From contig JADZER010000060.1 of assembly GCA_020850415.1 (NCBI GenBank), forward strand, positions 62,001 to 126,000: a stretch of DNA of 64,000 nucleotides, in the 5' to 3' direction. This document shows positions 8,984 through 17,003 of this stretch, in pieces. How positions within the stretch are numbered: position 1 is the first letter of the stretch; the number at the start of each line of letters is the position of its first letter. Made by a program: the position numbers and the translations under genes. This DNA is from Phycisphaerales bacterium. GTDB lineage: Bacteria; Planctomycetota; Phycisphaerae; Phycisphaerales; UBA1924. The notes under the pieces are model-generated. The model saw only the letters and a program-made list of their open reading frames with translations, was not told where the DNA came from and searched no databases.

Positions 8984-9831
8984 GGCGGGGTGACCAGCCC
9001 GGTCTCGGTCATGCGCCGGGCGATCTCGGCGGCGGGGAGGTTCCAGAGCGTCTCGGCCATGGCGAGGCCCTCGGGGTCGAGCGTGGCGAGCTGGGCGCGG
9101 GTGTAGGGGGCGAAGTCATTGAGCGCGAGGTACGCCTCGGAGACCTCGGCGAAGTACTCGTTGGCGTTGGTGGCGGCGTAGGCCCGGACCTTCTCACCGA
9201 GGGCGACGGAGTTGCGGTCGAGCCGGTCGTAGAGCCCCGCGTCGATCGCGTGCCGGTAGGCGCTGAGGATCTCGGGGGTCTCGGCGCCGAGCATGCGGTG
9301 GTAGGCGTGGGCGAGCTCGTGGAGGAGCATGTAGGGCTGGGTGGTGCGCCAGGCGAGGTAGTCGTCGGCGTTGACGATCTCGACGCCGCCGGCCTTCGCG
9401 GCGGGCATGGCGTGGGCGACGACCCAGTCCTCGGACCAGTGGCAGCAGAGGCCTCGCCCGGACATGCCCTCGTTCTGGGCGCCCTGGAGCTCGACCCAGA
9501 TCGTGGTCTGGCGCAGGGCCGCGAGGGCGGGGGCGGGGACGAGGTGGGCGATCTCGTCCAGGTCGGCGCCGAGGTGGAGCAGGACGCGGTCGAGCCGCGC
9601 GGGATCGGCGACGAGGTCGGGGCTGATGAGGCAGGCAAAGCCGGCGATGTCCCGGGGGTCGTAGTCGGAAGCGGCCCGGGGGCCCGCGGGGGCGGGCGTG
9701 GCGCCGGATGGGGCCTGGGATGAGGGCTGGGCGCGGGCGGGGAGGGCGGCGGCGAGCGCGCCGGTGATGAGGGCGGTGAGCATGCTGGCGAGAGGGACGG
9801 TGAGCCGGGCGGCGGGCGTTCGGAGGGGCAT
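8980..9831 (-). CDS. Secreted zinc metallopeptidase, HExxH type
   Basis: 283 residues with an N-terminal signal peptide ending near 'ALPARAQ'. The zinc motif 'LLHELAHAYH' (His171, Glu172, His175) is followed about 50 residues later by 'NANEYFAEVSEAYL'. Its Glu225 or Glu229 could be the third ligand, in the manner of gluzincins such as the lethal-factor-like peptidases. A CC pair at about 129-130 may form disulfides outside the cytoplasm. Probably processes proteins in the periplasm or outside the cell; the substrate is unknown. The start codon is preceded at 7 bases by TACACT, so the message may be leaderless. It is coupled to the downstream GGQ gene. Confidence 0.85.
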   Translation of the reverse strand: MPLRTPAARLTVPLASMLTALITGALAAALPARAQPSSQAPSGATPAPAGPRAASDYDPRDIAGFACLISPDLVADPARLDRVLLHLGADLDEIAHLVPAPALAALRQTTIWVELQGAQNEGMSGRGLCCHWSEDWVVAHAMPAAKAGGVEIVNADDYLAWRTTQPYMLLHELAHAYHRMLGAETPEILSAYRHAIDAGLYDRLDRNSVALGEKVRAYAATNANEYFAEVSEAYLALNDFAPYTRAQLATLDPEGLAMAETLWNLPAAEIARRMTETGLVTPP

Positions 9832-9838
9832 GGGACCC

Positions 9839-9844
9839 AGTGTA
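9839..9844 (-). promoter_or_regulatory. Putative -10 box of a near-leaderless transcript (metallopeptidase)
   Basis: TACACT on the minus strand ends 7 bases before the ATG at 9831. The same TAnnnT-to-ATG spacing recurs at eight other genes in the window. Confidence 0.5.
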
Positions 9845-10021
9845 GTGCCCGTTGGGGGGCTCTAGGCCGGCGGGCGTGGGGGCGCAACGCCGCCCGGGCG
9901 TGGGGGCTCTACGCCGCCGGGCGCGGCCCGGGGTGGCCCCGGCCGCCGGGCTGGACATCGGCGCGGGGCGGGCGGATACTTGGGGGCTGAGACCGGCGGG
10001 CGCTGACGGCGCGCCGGCGAG

Positions 10022-10094
10022 GCCACCTTAGCTCAGTCGGTAGAGCGGAGCTTTCGTAAAGCTCAGGTCGCGAGTTCGAGTCTCGCAGGTGGCT
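10022..10094 (+). tRNA. tRNA-Thr (anticodon CGU)
   Basis: A complete 73-base cloverleaf. The acceptor stem is GCCACCT/AGGTGGC, the D-arm is GCTC...GAGC, and the anticodon stem is GAGCT/AGCTC with loop TTCGTAA giving anticodon CGT. The T-arm is GCGAG-TTCGAGT-CTCGC. The discriminator base is T and no CCA is encoded. The accessory patch with transposase remnants starts about 100 bases after its 3' end, so this tRNA may have served as an insertion point, but no direct repeat of its 3' end was noticed. Confidence 0.97.
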
Positions 10095-10193
10095 CTTTGG
10101 GGGCGGCGGGGCGGGTCTGGCGCCGGCTGGTCCGGGGCGGGCGCCCCGATCCCGGGGCTTGCGGGGGCCGGGGGAAGCCCGTACATTGACAGC

Positions 10194-10533
10194 GTGGCCC
10201 TCCTGTCACCCCATCGCAAGCGCATGGGACACCGCGAGATCGACGCCCCGATCCTCGCCCGGATCACCGACGGGCAGGGGCGCCCGCGGTTCTGGCAGAC
10301 TGGCGGCGGGTTCGACCGCAATGTCCGCGACGAGCACGAGTTTCGGCGCCCTCAAAGCAAGCAGGGTGCGGTATATTCACCGCAACCCCGTGGAGCGGGG
10401 GCTGGCCGAGCGGCCGGAGGATTGGCGGTGGTCGAGCGTGCGCTGGTGGATGGGGCGTCGGGACGGGGAGTTCCCTTGCGACCCGCCGCCGGGGGACCCT
10501 GCCATGTGGGCGGGATGGGAGGGGTTCAAGTGA
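10194..10533 (+). pseudogene. Truncated, frameshifted REP-associated tyrosine transposase (RAYT) remnant
   Basis: The frame starting at the GTG at 10194 encodes 'GRPRFWQTGGGFDRNVRDEHEF'-type sequence. After a frameshift near 10350 the next frame gives 'VRYIHRNPVERGLAERPEDW' and 'RWSSVRWWMGRRDGEF', ending at 10533. Together these match the C-terminal third of RAYT (TnpA_REP) transposases. The N-terminal HUH and catalytic-tyrosine region is missing, so it is non-functional. It is a relic of the enzyme family that mobilises REP hairpins, and REP-like elements do occur in this window. Confidence 0.82.
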
Positions 10534-11429
10534 GCGTGCGACGAATCAGGGAGGGAGGCACCGACCTCCCAAAGCAGAGGTCGGCGGCACGAGTTCGGTA
10601 CCACCCCGCCCGATTTGCACTGCTGATCGGGATTGTGCTCGTGCATGGAGGCATCATGGGATGCTCAACGAGCGAAAGCAGTACCTCGGTCATCGGGGAA
10701 CACATCTGTGCCGATGATGTCAAGCGGAGCAGTTCAAGTGCCGCTACATGGACTATCTCGTTTGCGCCAGACCCACACGACCTAGCACATTTCAGTGAAT
10801 GGGAGTCTTTATCTGCGGTGACCGAGGCAAATCCTGACTACCTCGCGCAAGCTCGCGCAGCTGTAGAGCGAGGCTTGTGTAAGTATAGTGTAGGGCTAAG
10901 GCAGCGGATGGAACTGCGGGTGCTATGCGTGGCGACCATAGCGGTCAATGAGCGGAGGGTGTCTGGACTCAACGCTAAGGAAAGTGGGATCATACTTCTA
11001 TCGATACGCAACCAAGAGGACCAGCTCGATTCCGAACGAATCGAGCAAATACTGCATAGTGAACTTTCATCCATTCTCGTGTGGCAGAATCTGGACAAGT
11101 TTCCAGCAGAACTGTGGGCAAGTGCTAACCCTGAAGGGTTCGAGTATTCGGGACAGGAATCGCTCGACTTTGCCGGCGAGCGGGCTGTCGCAACAGTAGA
11201 AGAGTTGAAGAACGGCTTTCTCGGCAAGTATGCGCAGATTGATCCGACCCAAGATATGAATCGAGTGGCGGAGCAGCTGATGATGGAGAATCCGCGATAT
11301 GCGGCAGCAATCAGGGTGTATCCTCGTCTGAGACGCAAAGCACTGGCATACGCGATATTCTTGACGAGAGTCGATCCGCCGCTCGGTCATAGGGCAATGG
11401 CATTCGTACGAGCGGCGACGGGGAAATAG
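10530..11429 (+). CDS. Lipoprotein of unknown function, lower GC than its surroundings
   Basis: About 299 residues if the GTG at 10530 is used; this GTG overlaps the end of the transposase remnant and has a GGGAGGGG stretch just upstream. A lipobox 'GGIMGC' at about residues 41-45 follows a hydrophobic stretch ('FALLIGIVLVHG'). The mature part is mixed helical ('LDSERIEQILHSELSSILVW') without a recognised domain. Base composition is clearly less GC-rich than the rest of the window, with AT-ending codons, which suggests recent transfer. The first ~27 codons run through a REP hairpin. The exact start is uncertain; no standard ATG precedes the lipobox in frame. Confidence 0.62.
   Translation: MSVRRIREGGTDLPKQRSAARVRYHPARFALLIGIVLVHGGIMGCSTSESSTSVIGEHICADDVKRSSSSAATWTISFAPDPHDLAHFSEWESLSAVTEANPDYLAQARAAVERGLCKYSVGLRQRMELRVLCVATIAVNERRVSGLNAKESGIILLSIRNQEDQLDSERIEQILHSELSSILVWQNLDKFPAELWASANPEGFEYSGQESLDFAGERAVATVEELKNGFLGKYAQIDPTQDMNRVAEQLMMENPRYAAAIRVYPRLRRKALAYAIFLTRVDPPLGHRAMAFVRAATGK
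10553..10612. repeat. REP-like palindromic element
   Basis: Hairpin CCGACCTC ... GAGGTCGG (10561-10584, loop 'ccaaagca'), followed by 'cggcacgagttcggtaccac' and 'cccgcc'. An equivalent arrangement, including the AAAGC loop and the trailing ACCACCCCGCC, recurs at 62106-62170. It sits within the N-terminal codons of the lipoprotein gene. Confidence 0.75.
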
Positions 11430-11439
11430 CGTGATGGCG

Positions 11440-11760
11440 CGAACTACGAAAGGCCGGTTCGGCGACGTCGTGGAGGCATTACCCCCGTACTATTCCACCG
11501 CTCGGCGTAGATGTTGAGGTTGGGGCTCCGAGGTGGCGTCCGGACTGGGTCTATCCCGGCCGACCGCAGGAGGGCTTGAACTGGCCGCCGAACAGCGGGT
11601 CCCGGTCGTGGATCAGGTGCCGGTGCTTCAGCAGGAACCCGTCGAAGCCGTCCACGAGGGACCCCCACGAGAGACCGCCCGACGCGCGTCACCCATTTGC
11701 CGGTCGGGTTCTCGGTGATGCGGGCGGTCCGTCTCGCCGAGACTCGGGCAATCGGTGGGT
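11440..11760 (-). pseudogene. Integrase-core (rve/DDE) transposase fragment, frameshifted
   Basis: On the minus strand three frames together resemble an integrase-core transposase: 'RITENPTGKWVT', then 'HLIHDRDPLFGGQFK' (the region of the second DDE aspartate), then 'SAGIDPVRTPPRSPNLN' and 'YAERW' (the third catalytic region). At least two frameshifts and a stop codon break it, and both ends are missing. It is a decayed insertion sequence of the IS481-like/integrase-core type. It closes the right side of the low-GC patch and fills the gap between the lipoprotein gene and the HupE cluster. Confidence 0.78.
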
Positions 11761-11827
11761 GCGATCGGCGGAGGTGATCCGTGGGAATGATCGGTGGGAG
11801 GCCCGCCCTCTGCGCACGCGTCCGGGT

Positions 11828-12442
11828 TCAGAACGCCCCGACCCCCCGCAGCTGCCAACCGATGAGCAGCAGGCCGAGGGCGCCGATCCAGCTCGCCAGG
11901 ACGCGGACCCCGATGCGCGCCGGTCGGGCGCCGAGCCACACGCCGCCCGCCAGGAGCAGGGCCGCGAGCACCGCCGTGGAGCAGCCGTATCCCAGGAGGT
12001 GCTTCCACCCGAGGCCCGCCGCCGCGGCGTCGGCCCCGGCGATCGCGCCGCGCGACAGGCCGAGCAGCACCGCGATCACCGCCATGGGCTCCCGGTCCAT
12101 GCGGGCGTTGCTGGCCCCGCCGACGCCGAGGGCGATCAGCGCCAGCGGCCCAAACACCGCGAGCCCCGCGGGCGCGGCGCCGGCCAGGTACCCGCCCGGC
12201 GCCCCCACGCCCCACCCGGCGACGAGGGCGAGCAGGGAGGCCCGCCCCGGGCCCGGCCCGCCGAGCCCCGCGATCGCCGCGACGGCCAGGACGGTGAGCA
12301 CATCGAGCGGGGTGACGAGGGCGTGGGCGACGCCGTCGTAGAACGGCCCGAGGTCGGTCGAGACCAGGTGGGCCTCGGCCGCGGGGGTCAGGCAGGCGCA
12401 GACCGCGGCCGCCGCGACGACGGCCCGGCGTGCGTTGCTCAC
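11828..12442 (-). CDS. HupE/UreJ-like membrane protein (third of the cluster)
   Basis: 204 residues from a GTG at 12442 that overlaps the upstream stop (GTGA). A signal peptide ends at 'TPAAEA', leaving a mature N-terminus 'HLVSTDLGPFYDG'. About five or six hydrophobic segments follow ('PLDVLTVLAVAAIAGLGG', 'LLALVAGWGVGAPGGYLAG', 'ASWIGALGLLLIGWQLRG'). HupE/UreJ relatives are nickel or cobalt permeases, but no hydrogenase or urease gene is present here. It is the last gene of a four-gene operon. The transported ion is not known. Confidence 0.75.
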   Translation of the reverse strand: MSNARRAVVAAAAVCACLTPAAEAHLVSTDLGPFYDGVAHALVTPLDVLTVLAVAAIAGLGGPGPGRASLLALVAGWGVGAPGGYLAGAAPAGLAVFGPLALIALGVGGASNARMDREPMAVIAVLLGLSRGAIAGADAAAAGLGWKHLLGYGCSTAVLAALLLAGGVWLGARPARIGVRVLASWIGALGLLLIGWQLRGVGAF

Positions 12443-13047
12443 GCGAAGACGCCCCAGGCAAAGTAGACGCCGGCCATGGTGACGAGGCAGCCGGCGAACC
12501 GCACGGCGATCGCGCCGCGCTTCCAGTGCTGCAGCAGGCCGATGCCGATGCCGGTCGCGTGCAGGAGGCCGGTCGAGATGACAAAGCCGATGCTGTAGAG
12601 GGCGGCGCTGGCGCTCTCGGGCAGCTCGGTCCCGTGCGCGTGGCCGTGGAAGACCGCGAAGCAGCCGACGATCAGCATCGCCGCCCAGAGGGGCAGCTTC
12701 GCGTTGGCCAGCACGACCGCGCCGAGCACGATCGCGGAGAACGCGATGCCCAGCTCCACGGCGGGCAGCGGCACCCCCGCGAGTCCGAGGAAGCCGCCGA
12801 CGGCCATCATGAGCGGGAAGGTCACGGGGAGCAGCCACACGCCGGGCTTGCCGAGCTGCGCGCCCCACAGGCCGACGGCGATCATCGCGACGATGTGGTC
12901 CAGGCCCGAGACGGGGTGGTGCATGCCGCTCAGGAGCCCTCCCGCCGCGCCGGACTCGTCGTGCGCGAGCGCCGCCGCGGGCAACGCCAGCATGGCCGCG
13001 CAGGCGGGCAGGAGCATCCGAACACCGGGCCGAGTTTCCCGATTCAT
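12439..13047 (-). CDS. HupE/UreJ family membrane protein (second of the cluster)
   Basis: 202 residues from the ATG at 13047, which overlaps the preceding stop (ATGA). The signal peptide ends at 'AAALA', giving mature 'HDESGAAGG'. The family motif 'MHHPVSGLDHIVAMIAVGLWG' (HP...GxDH) is complete, and a second His cluster 'FHGHAHG' lies in the fourth helix. About six membrane helices. Members import Ni2+ or Co2+ for metalloenzymes. The substrate here is inferred only; no Ni enzyme is encoded in the window. The 4-base overlaps on both sides imply coupled translation with the other two HupE-like proteins. Confidence 0.88.
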   Translation of the reverse strand: MNRETRPGVRMLLPACAAMLALPAAALAHDESGAAGGLLSGMHHPVSGLDHIVAMIAVGLWGAQLGKPGVWLLPVTFPLMMAVGGFLGLAGVPLPAVELGIAFSAIVLGAVVLANAKLPLWAAMLIVGCFAVFHGHAHGTELPESASAALYSIGFVISTGLLHATGIGIGLLQHWKRGAIAVRFAGCLVTMAGVYFAWGVFA

Positions 13048-14054
13048 GCCAATCCTCCGATCCCGAGCAGGACGATGAGCCTGCCGACGGTCCAGCCCGC
13101 CCCCAGAGAACCGACCACATACCCGGGCGCCAGGCGCTGCCACCGGGACCACCTGAACTCTAGCACCCTCGCCGCAACCGCCAACGCCAGAAGCACCGCC
13201 ACGAACCCGAGCTGCCCCACCTCCACACCAACATTGAACGCGAGCAGGGCGGTGACCAGCTCGTCCCGCGGCACACCGATCGCAGACAGCCCGCCGGCGA
13301 ACCCGAACCCGTGCAGCAGCCCGAACGCGAACGCCACCAGCCAGGGCCGACGGATCGTCAGGCTCGTCTCCCCCCTCGCGACGCGGACGATCTCCGGCCC
13401 GAGGAACAGGATGCTCATGGCGATGAGCACATTGAGCGTGGGCCCGTCGGGGTAGATCAGGCCGAGGGTCGTTGCGCCGAGCGTCAGGCTGTGGGCGACG
13501 GTGAAGGCGGTGATGGTCTTCACCAGCGTCGCGCGCCCCCGCACGATGAAGAGCAGCCCGACGACGAACAGCAGGTGATCGACGCCGCCAAGGATGTGCT
13601 GCACCCCCAGGCGGAGGTACCCCATCGCCGTGTCGGCGAGCGTCGGCGACGCCTCCACCACGAACGACGGCCGGTAGGGCTTGAGGCTGGCGAGCTGGGT
13701 CGAGCCGTCGAGCCGGCGCACGCGCACCATCGCGTCGGTCGTGACGCCGTTGAGCCCCTCCACCCGCACCGTCCGCCCCACCAGCCCGCCCTCGCACCGC
13801 ACGCTCCACCGGTCGAACCAGGCGTCGCCGATCAGCTCGCGCGTGACGGGCCCCGCCGCCACGCACTCCGGCGGCAGGAGGACCTCGACGGGCAGACGCG
13901 CGGCGCCCTGGGCCGGCGCCTTCCACAGGATGTCGTAGGTGTCCGGGCCGGTCTGGCGGATCTCCAGGTACGCGGGCATCAGCTCGTGCCCGGAGGCGAG
14001 CCGGGGGACGAGCGCCAGCAGCAGGGCGACGCACCAGAACAGCCGGGCACGCAT
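13044..14054 (-). CDS. HupE/UreJ-related membrane protein with periplasmic N-terminal domain (first of the cluster)
   Basis: 336 residues from the ATG at 14054. A signal peptide ends near 'PRLASG', giving mature 'HELMPAYLEIRQ'. An approximately 150-residue beta-rich periplasmic domain follows, with two Cys residues. Then come six or seven membrane helices containing 'HILGGVDHLLFVVGLLF', the HxxxGxDHxxF signature of this family, and 'GLLHGFGFAGGLS'. Proteins of this type occur beside HupE and parvulin genes in many marine bacteria; their function is not settled, with metal transport proposed. It is coupled to the second HupE gene downstream (ATGA), and its ATG overlaps the parvulin stop. Confidence 0.85.
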   Translation of the reverse strand: MRARLFWCVALLLALVPRLASGHELMPAYLEIRQTGPDTYDILWKAPAQGAARLPVEVLLPPECVAAGPVTRELIGDAWFDRWSVRCEGGLVGRTVRVEGLNGVTTDAMVRVRRLDGSTQLASLKPYRPSFVVEASPTLADTAMGYLRLGVQHILGGVDHLLFVVGLLFIVRGRATLVKTITAFTVAHSLTLGATTLGLIYPDGPTLNVLIAMSILFLGPEIVRVARGETSLTIRRPWLVAFAFGLLHGFGFAGGLSAIGVPRDELVTALLAFNVGVEVGQLGFVAVLLALAVAARVLEFRWSRWQRLAPGYVVGSLGAGWTVGRLIVLLGIGGLA

Positions 14055-14980
14055 CACGGCGCCCCCCCGGGCGGGGTCGATTGCTGGCCCGATTGCTGAT
14101 CCGATTGCTGATCCGATTGCTGGGCCGATTCCGGCGCGGGTTGCTCGATCACGACCCGGTACTTCCCGAGCAGCTCGTCCTCGAACGCCGCCGTCGCCTC
14201 GGCCCGGCGCTGCTCCCGCCACGCGATCGCGACGCTCTCCCGCACGGTGTCCATGGGCAGCAGCTCGCCCGGGGCCCGGGCGGTGACGCGGACAAGGTGC
14301 ACGCCGTAGACCGAATCAACCGGGCCGACCCACTCGCCCAGGGGCGCGCCGCGCACCAAGGCGCCGAAGGCCGAGCCGTAGGTCCTCTCGACCACATCCT
14401 CCGCGTAGAGGTCGTAGTGGTAGGGGCGCCGGAACGGGTCGCTGTACCGCTCGGGGTCGGCGTCGGGGCCGAGGCCGCGGAGCGTCTCGAGCAGTTCTGC
14501 GCTGCGGGCGTCCACCCGCGGCCCCCACACCTTCCCGTCGAGGAACACATGATCGAATGTCGCCCGGCCGGGCGAGGTGAACATCTCCGGGTGTCCGACC
14601 CGGAATGCCTCGAGCTCGTCCTGAGTGGGGATGCTCTCGTCGGCCGCGGCGGCGCCGAGGAAGCGCATCCGCTGGGCCAGCCGCGCGCGCACGACCGTGT
14701 CCTCGCGTGCCATGCCCGTCGCCAGCGCCTCGCGGACGAGGGCCTCCTCGCGCACGAACAGGTCGATGATCGCCCCGTCCTCGGCCGGCGTGGGGTCCCG
14801 CCCCCACGCGCCGCGGAACGACGCCCGGAGCGATTCGGCCTGGGCCTCGGAGACGCGGAGCTCGTCCTGCGGGGGAGCGCCGGGCCGGCGCCCCCCGGCC
14901 GCACGCCCCAGCACGACCAGCGCCGCCCCGATGAGGACGAAGTGCACCAGCGGTTCTCGGAGGAGCGTGCGTGGGGTCAC
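14054..14980 (-). CDS. Membrane-anchored parvulin-type peptidyl-prolyl isomerase
   Basis: About 308 residues from a GTG at 14980 ('VTPRTLLREPLVHF'). One N-terminal membrane anchor ('PLVHFVLIGAALVVLGRAAGG') precedes a SurA/PpiC-like chaperone region and a parvulin-like domain ('SPGRATFDHVFLDG', 'GPVDSVYGVHLVRVTARAPG'). The C-terminus has a tandem 'QQSD' repeat encoded by 12-base units. It is probably a periplasmic foldase for the HupE-like proteins encoded downstream in the same operon. Earlier in-frame starts exist but would prepend Arg/Pro-rich non-coding sequence. Confidence 0.85.
   Translation of the reverse strand: MTPRTLLREPLVHFVLIGAALVVLGRAAGGRRPGAPPQDELRVSEAQAESLRASFRGAWGRDPTPAEDGAIIDLFVREEALVREALATGMAREDTVVRARLAQRMRFLGAAAADESIPTQDELEAFRVGHPEMFTSPGRATFDHVFLDGKVWGPRVDARSAELLETLRGLGPDADPERYSDPFRRPYHYDLYAEDVVERTYGSAFGALVRGAPLGEWVGPVDSVYGVHLVRVTARAPGELLPMDTVRESVAIAWREQRRAEATAAFEDELLGKYRVVIEQPAPESAQQSDQQSDQQSGQQSTPPGGAP
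14085..14132. repeat. 12-bp tandem repeat within the parvulin gene
   Basis: About four units of 'ccgattgctgat' (some with 'ggg' or 'ggc' in place of 'gat') encode the QQSD/QQSG tail of the parvulin. Copy number is likely to vary between strains. Confidence 0.8.
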
Positions 14981-15091
14981 GGTTCGGTCCGGTGGGGTGC
15001 AACGGGGCCCGCGCCGGGCCCGGCACGAAGGGTACGCACCGGCCACGCGCGGGCGTGGCCCGGGGGCGTGAACATGATCTGCACACGCGGC

Positions 15092-16780
15092 TCAGTAGAC
15101 CGGGTCCCACATGGCGGCGCGGACGGTGGCCTTGATCTCGTCGTCGCTCTGGCGTCGGCCGAGGTTGAGCCTCCTGGCCTCGCGCATCACCGAGCAGGCG
15201 ATCTCGCAGGAGACCTCGCGGAGGCGGTTCTGGGTCGGGAAGAGCGACCCGGTGCGGACATCGTCGGCCGAGACGCACCCCGCGAGGGTGCGGGCGGCGG
15301 CGAGGAACATCGAGTCGGTCACCTGCGACGCCTCGGAGAGGATCACGCCGAGCCCGACGCCCGGGAAGATGAACACATTGTTGCCCTGCCCGATGACCAT
15401 CGTGCGTCCGTTGTACTCGACGGGTGCGAAGGGGCTGCCCGTCGCGATGATCGCCCGCCCGTCGGTCCAGGCGATCGCCTCGGCGGGGGAGCACTCGCTC
15501 TTGCTGGTCGGGTTCGAGAACGGCATGATGATGGGCCGCTCGGTGTGCCTGGCCATCTCGCGGATGGCCTCCTCGTGGAAGGCGCCGGCGGTGGCGCTGG
15601 TCCCGATGAGGATCGTCGGTTTCACGGCCGAGACGACCGCCAGCAGCTCGTGCTTGGCCTCCGGGGCCAGGCCGAGCTCGGCCATGTGGTCGGGGCGCAG
15701 GGCAAACTCCCGCTTGTTCTCGTCCTCGATCGGCACGCCCTCGTGGAGGAGCCCCCGGCTGTCGAGGAAGACCAGCGAGCGCCGGATCTGGTCCTCGCCG
15801 GCGCCCTCCTCACGCATCGCGGTGCGCAGCAGCCGGCCGATGCCGATCCCCGCCGACCCGCTCCCGACGAACACGACCCGCTGGTCGCCGAGGCGCTGGC
15901 GCGAGTGCTGCATGGCCGCGAGGATGCCGCCGACCGCGACGCCGGCCGTGCCCTGGATGTCGTCGTTGAAGCAGCGGAGGCGCAGGCGGTACCGGTCGAG
16001 CAGGCGCATGGCGTTGCGCTTCGAGAAGTCCTCCCACTGCAGGAGGGCCCGCGGGAACACCTCCACCACCGCCTCGACGAACTTCTCGATGAACTGGTCG
16101 TAGGCGTCCCCGCGCAGGCGCCGGTGGCGCCAGCCCGAGTAGAAGGGGTCGTCCAGCAGGTCTGGGTTGTCGGTCCCCACATCCAGGCTGATCGGCAGGC
16201 ACATGGAGGGATGGATGCCCGCGCCGGCGGTGTAGAGCGCGAGCTTGCCGACCGGGATGCCCATGCCCCCGGCCCCCTGGTCGCCCAGGCCCAGGATGCG
16301 CTCGTTGTCGGTCACGACGATCAGCCGGACATTCGGCGCCGGCGCGTGGCGCAGGATCGCCGGGATGCAGTCGATATCCTCCGGCGTGATCCACAGCCCG
16401 TAGGGGTGGCGCACGATGTGGCTGTACCGCTGGCACGCCTGGCCCACCGTCGGCGTGTACACGATCGGCATCAGCTCCGTGATGTGGTCGATCAGCAGCC
16501 GGTAGAACAGCGTGATGTTCCGGTCACGCAGCGCCTCCAGCCCGATGAACTTCTCCAGGTCGTCACGCTTGTGCGACAGGTGCTCCAGCTCGAGCGCGAC
16601 CTGCTCCTGCAGCTTCAGCGGCGTCGCCGGCAGCAGGCCCCGGAGCCCCAGCCGGTCGCGCTCCTCGAGCGTGAACCCGCGCCCCCGGTTGAGCATCCGA
16701 TCACGCAGGATCTGGGCGCCGGTCAGCCCGGCGACGGCCGGCGCCGGGACGGCGCCGAGGTGGTTGATGGTGGCGGGCAT
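15092..16780 (-). CDS. NAD-dependent malic enzyme
   Basis: This enzyme oxidatively decarboxylates malate to pyruvate, reducing NAD(P)+. 562 residues, the usual length of the large SfcA/MaeA class. It carries '[17 protein letters not shown]', the metal and substrate region '[22 protein letters not shown]', '[13 protein letters not shown]', the dinucleotide fold '[17 protein letters not shown]' and '[19 protein letters not shown]'. The ATG at 16780 ('MPATINHLG') is chosen because the track's longer frame adds an unrelated Arg-rich stretch. Pyruvate and NADH produced here could feed the redox operon that follows, but the gene is transcribed separately. Confidence 0.95.
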   Translation of the reverse strand: MPATINHLGAVPAPAVAGLTGAQILRDRMLNRGRGFTLEERDRLGLRGLLPATPLKLQEQVALELEHLSHKRDDLEKFIGLEALRDRNITLFYRLLIDHITELMPIVYTPTVGQACQRYSHIVRHPYGLWITPEDIDCIPAILRHAPAPNVRLIVVTDNERILGLGDQGAGGMGIPVGKLALYTAGAGIHPSMCLPISLDVGTDNPDLLDDPFYSGWRHRRLRGDAYDQFIEKFVEAVVEVFPRALLQWEDFSKRNAMRLLDRYRLRLRCFNDDIQGTAGVAVGGILAAMQHSRQRLGDQRVVFVGSGSAGIGIGRLLRTAMREEGAGEDQIRRSLVFLDSRGLLHEGVPIEDENKREFALRPDHMAELGLAPEAKHELLAVVSAVKPTILIGTSATAGAFHEEAIREMARHTERPIIMPFSNPTSKSECSPAEAIAWTDGRAIIATGSPFAPVEYNGRTMVIGQGNNVFIFPGVGLGVILSEASQVTDSMFLAAARTLAGCVSADDVRTGSLFPTQNRLREVSCEIACSVMREARRLNLGRRQSDDEIKATVRAAMWDPVY

Positions 16781-16904
16781 GGCTCTTCCCCGCGGGGGTC
16801 GCCCGTGGTCCGTCGCGGTCGGCCCACCGGCCGACCCCACGACCGAGGCAAACTCCGTGCCCCGCGTGGCCCAGACAACGGATCGCAAAGGCGCTCCTTC
16901 TGGA

Positions 16905-16920
16905 TAGATATGTCTATATT
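16905..16920. promoter_or_regulatory. AT-rich dyad upstream of malic enzyme
   Basis: 'atagatatgtctatatta' contains ATAGA and TCTAT arms separated by four bases, in an otherwise GC-rich gap about 130 bases before the malic enzyme start. It could be a -10 region or an operator. This is weak evidence on its own. Confidence 0.35.
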
Positions 16921-17003
16921 AGGGGGGTGACATCCGGGGGTCGAGCCCCCGACGCCGGCCGTCTGCGCCGTCGAGCCCCGGCGCCCTTGGGCCCCGCCCG
17001 GCC

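Noticed and set aside
11828-14054. HupE genes as part of a hydrogenase cluster
   Set aside because: No hydrogenase structural or maturation genes occur in the window; the neighbours are a parvulin and malic enzyme.
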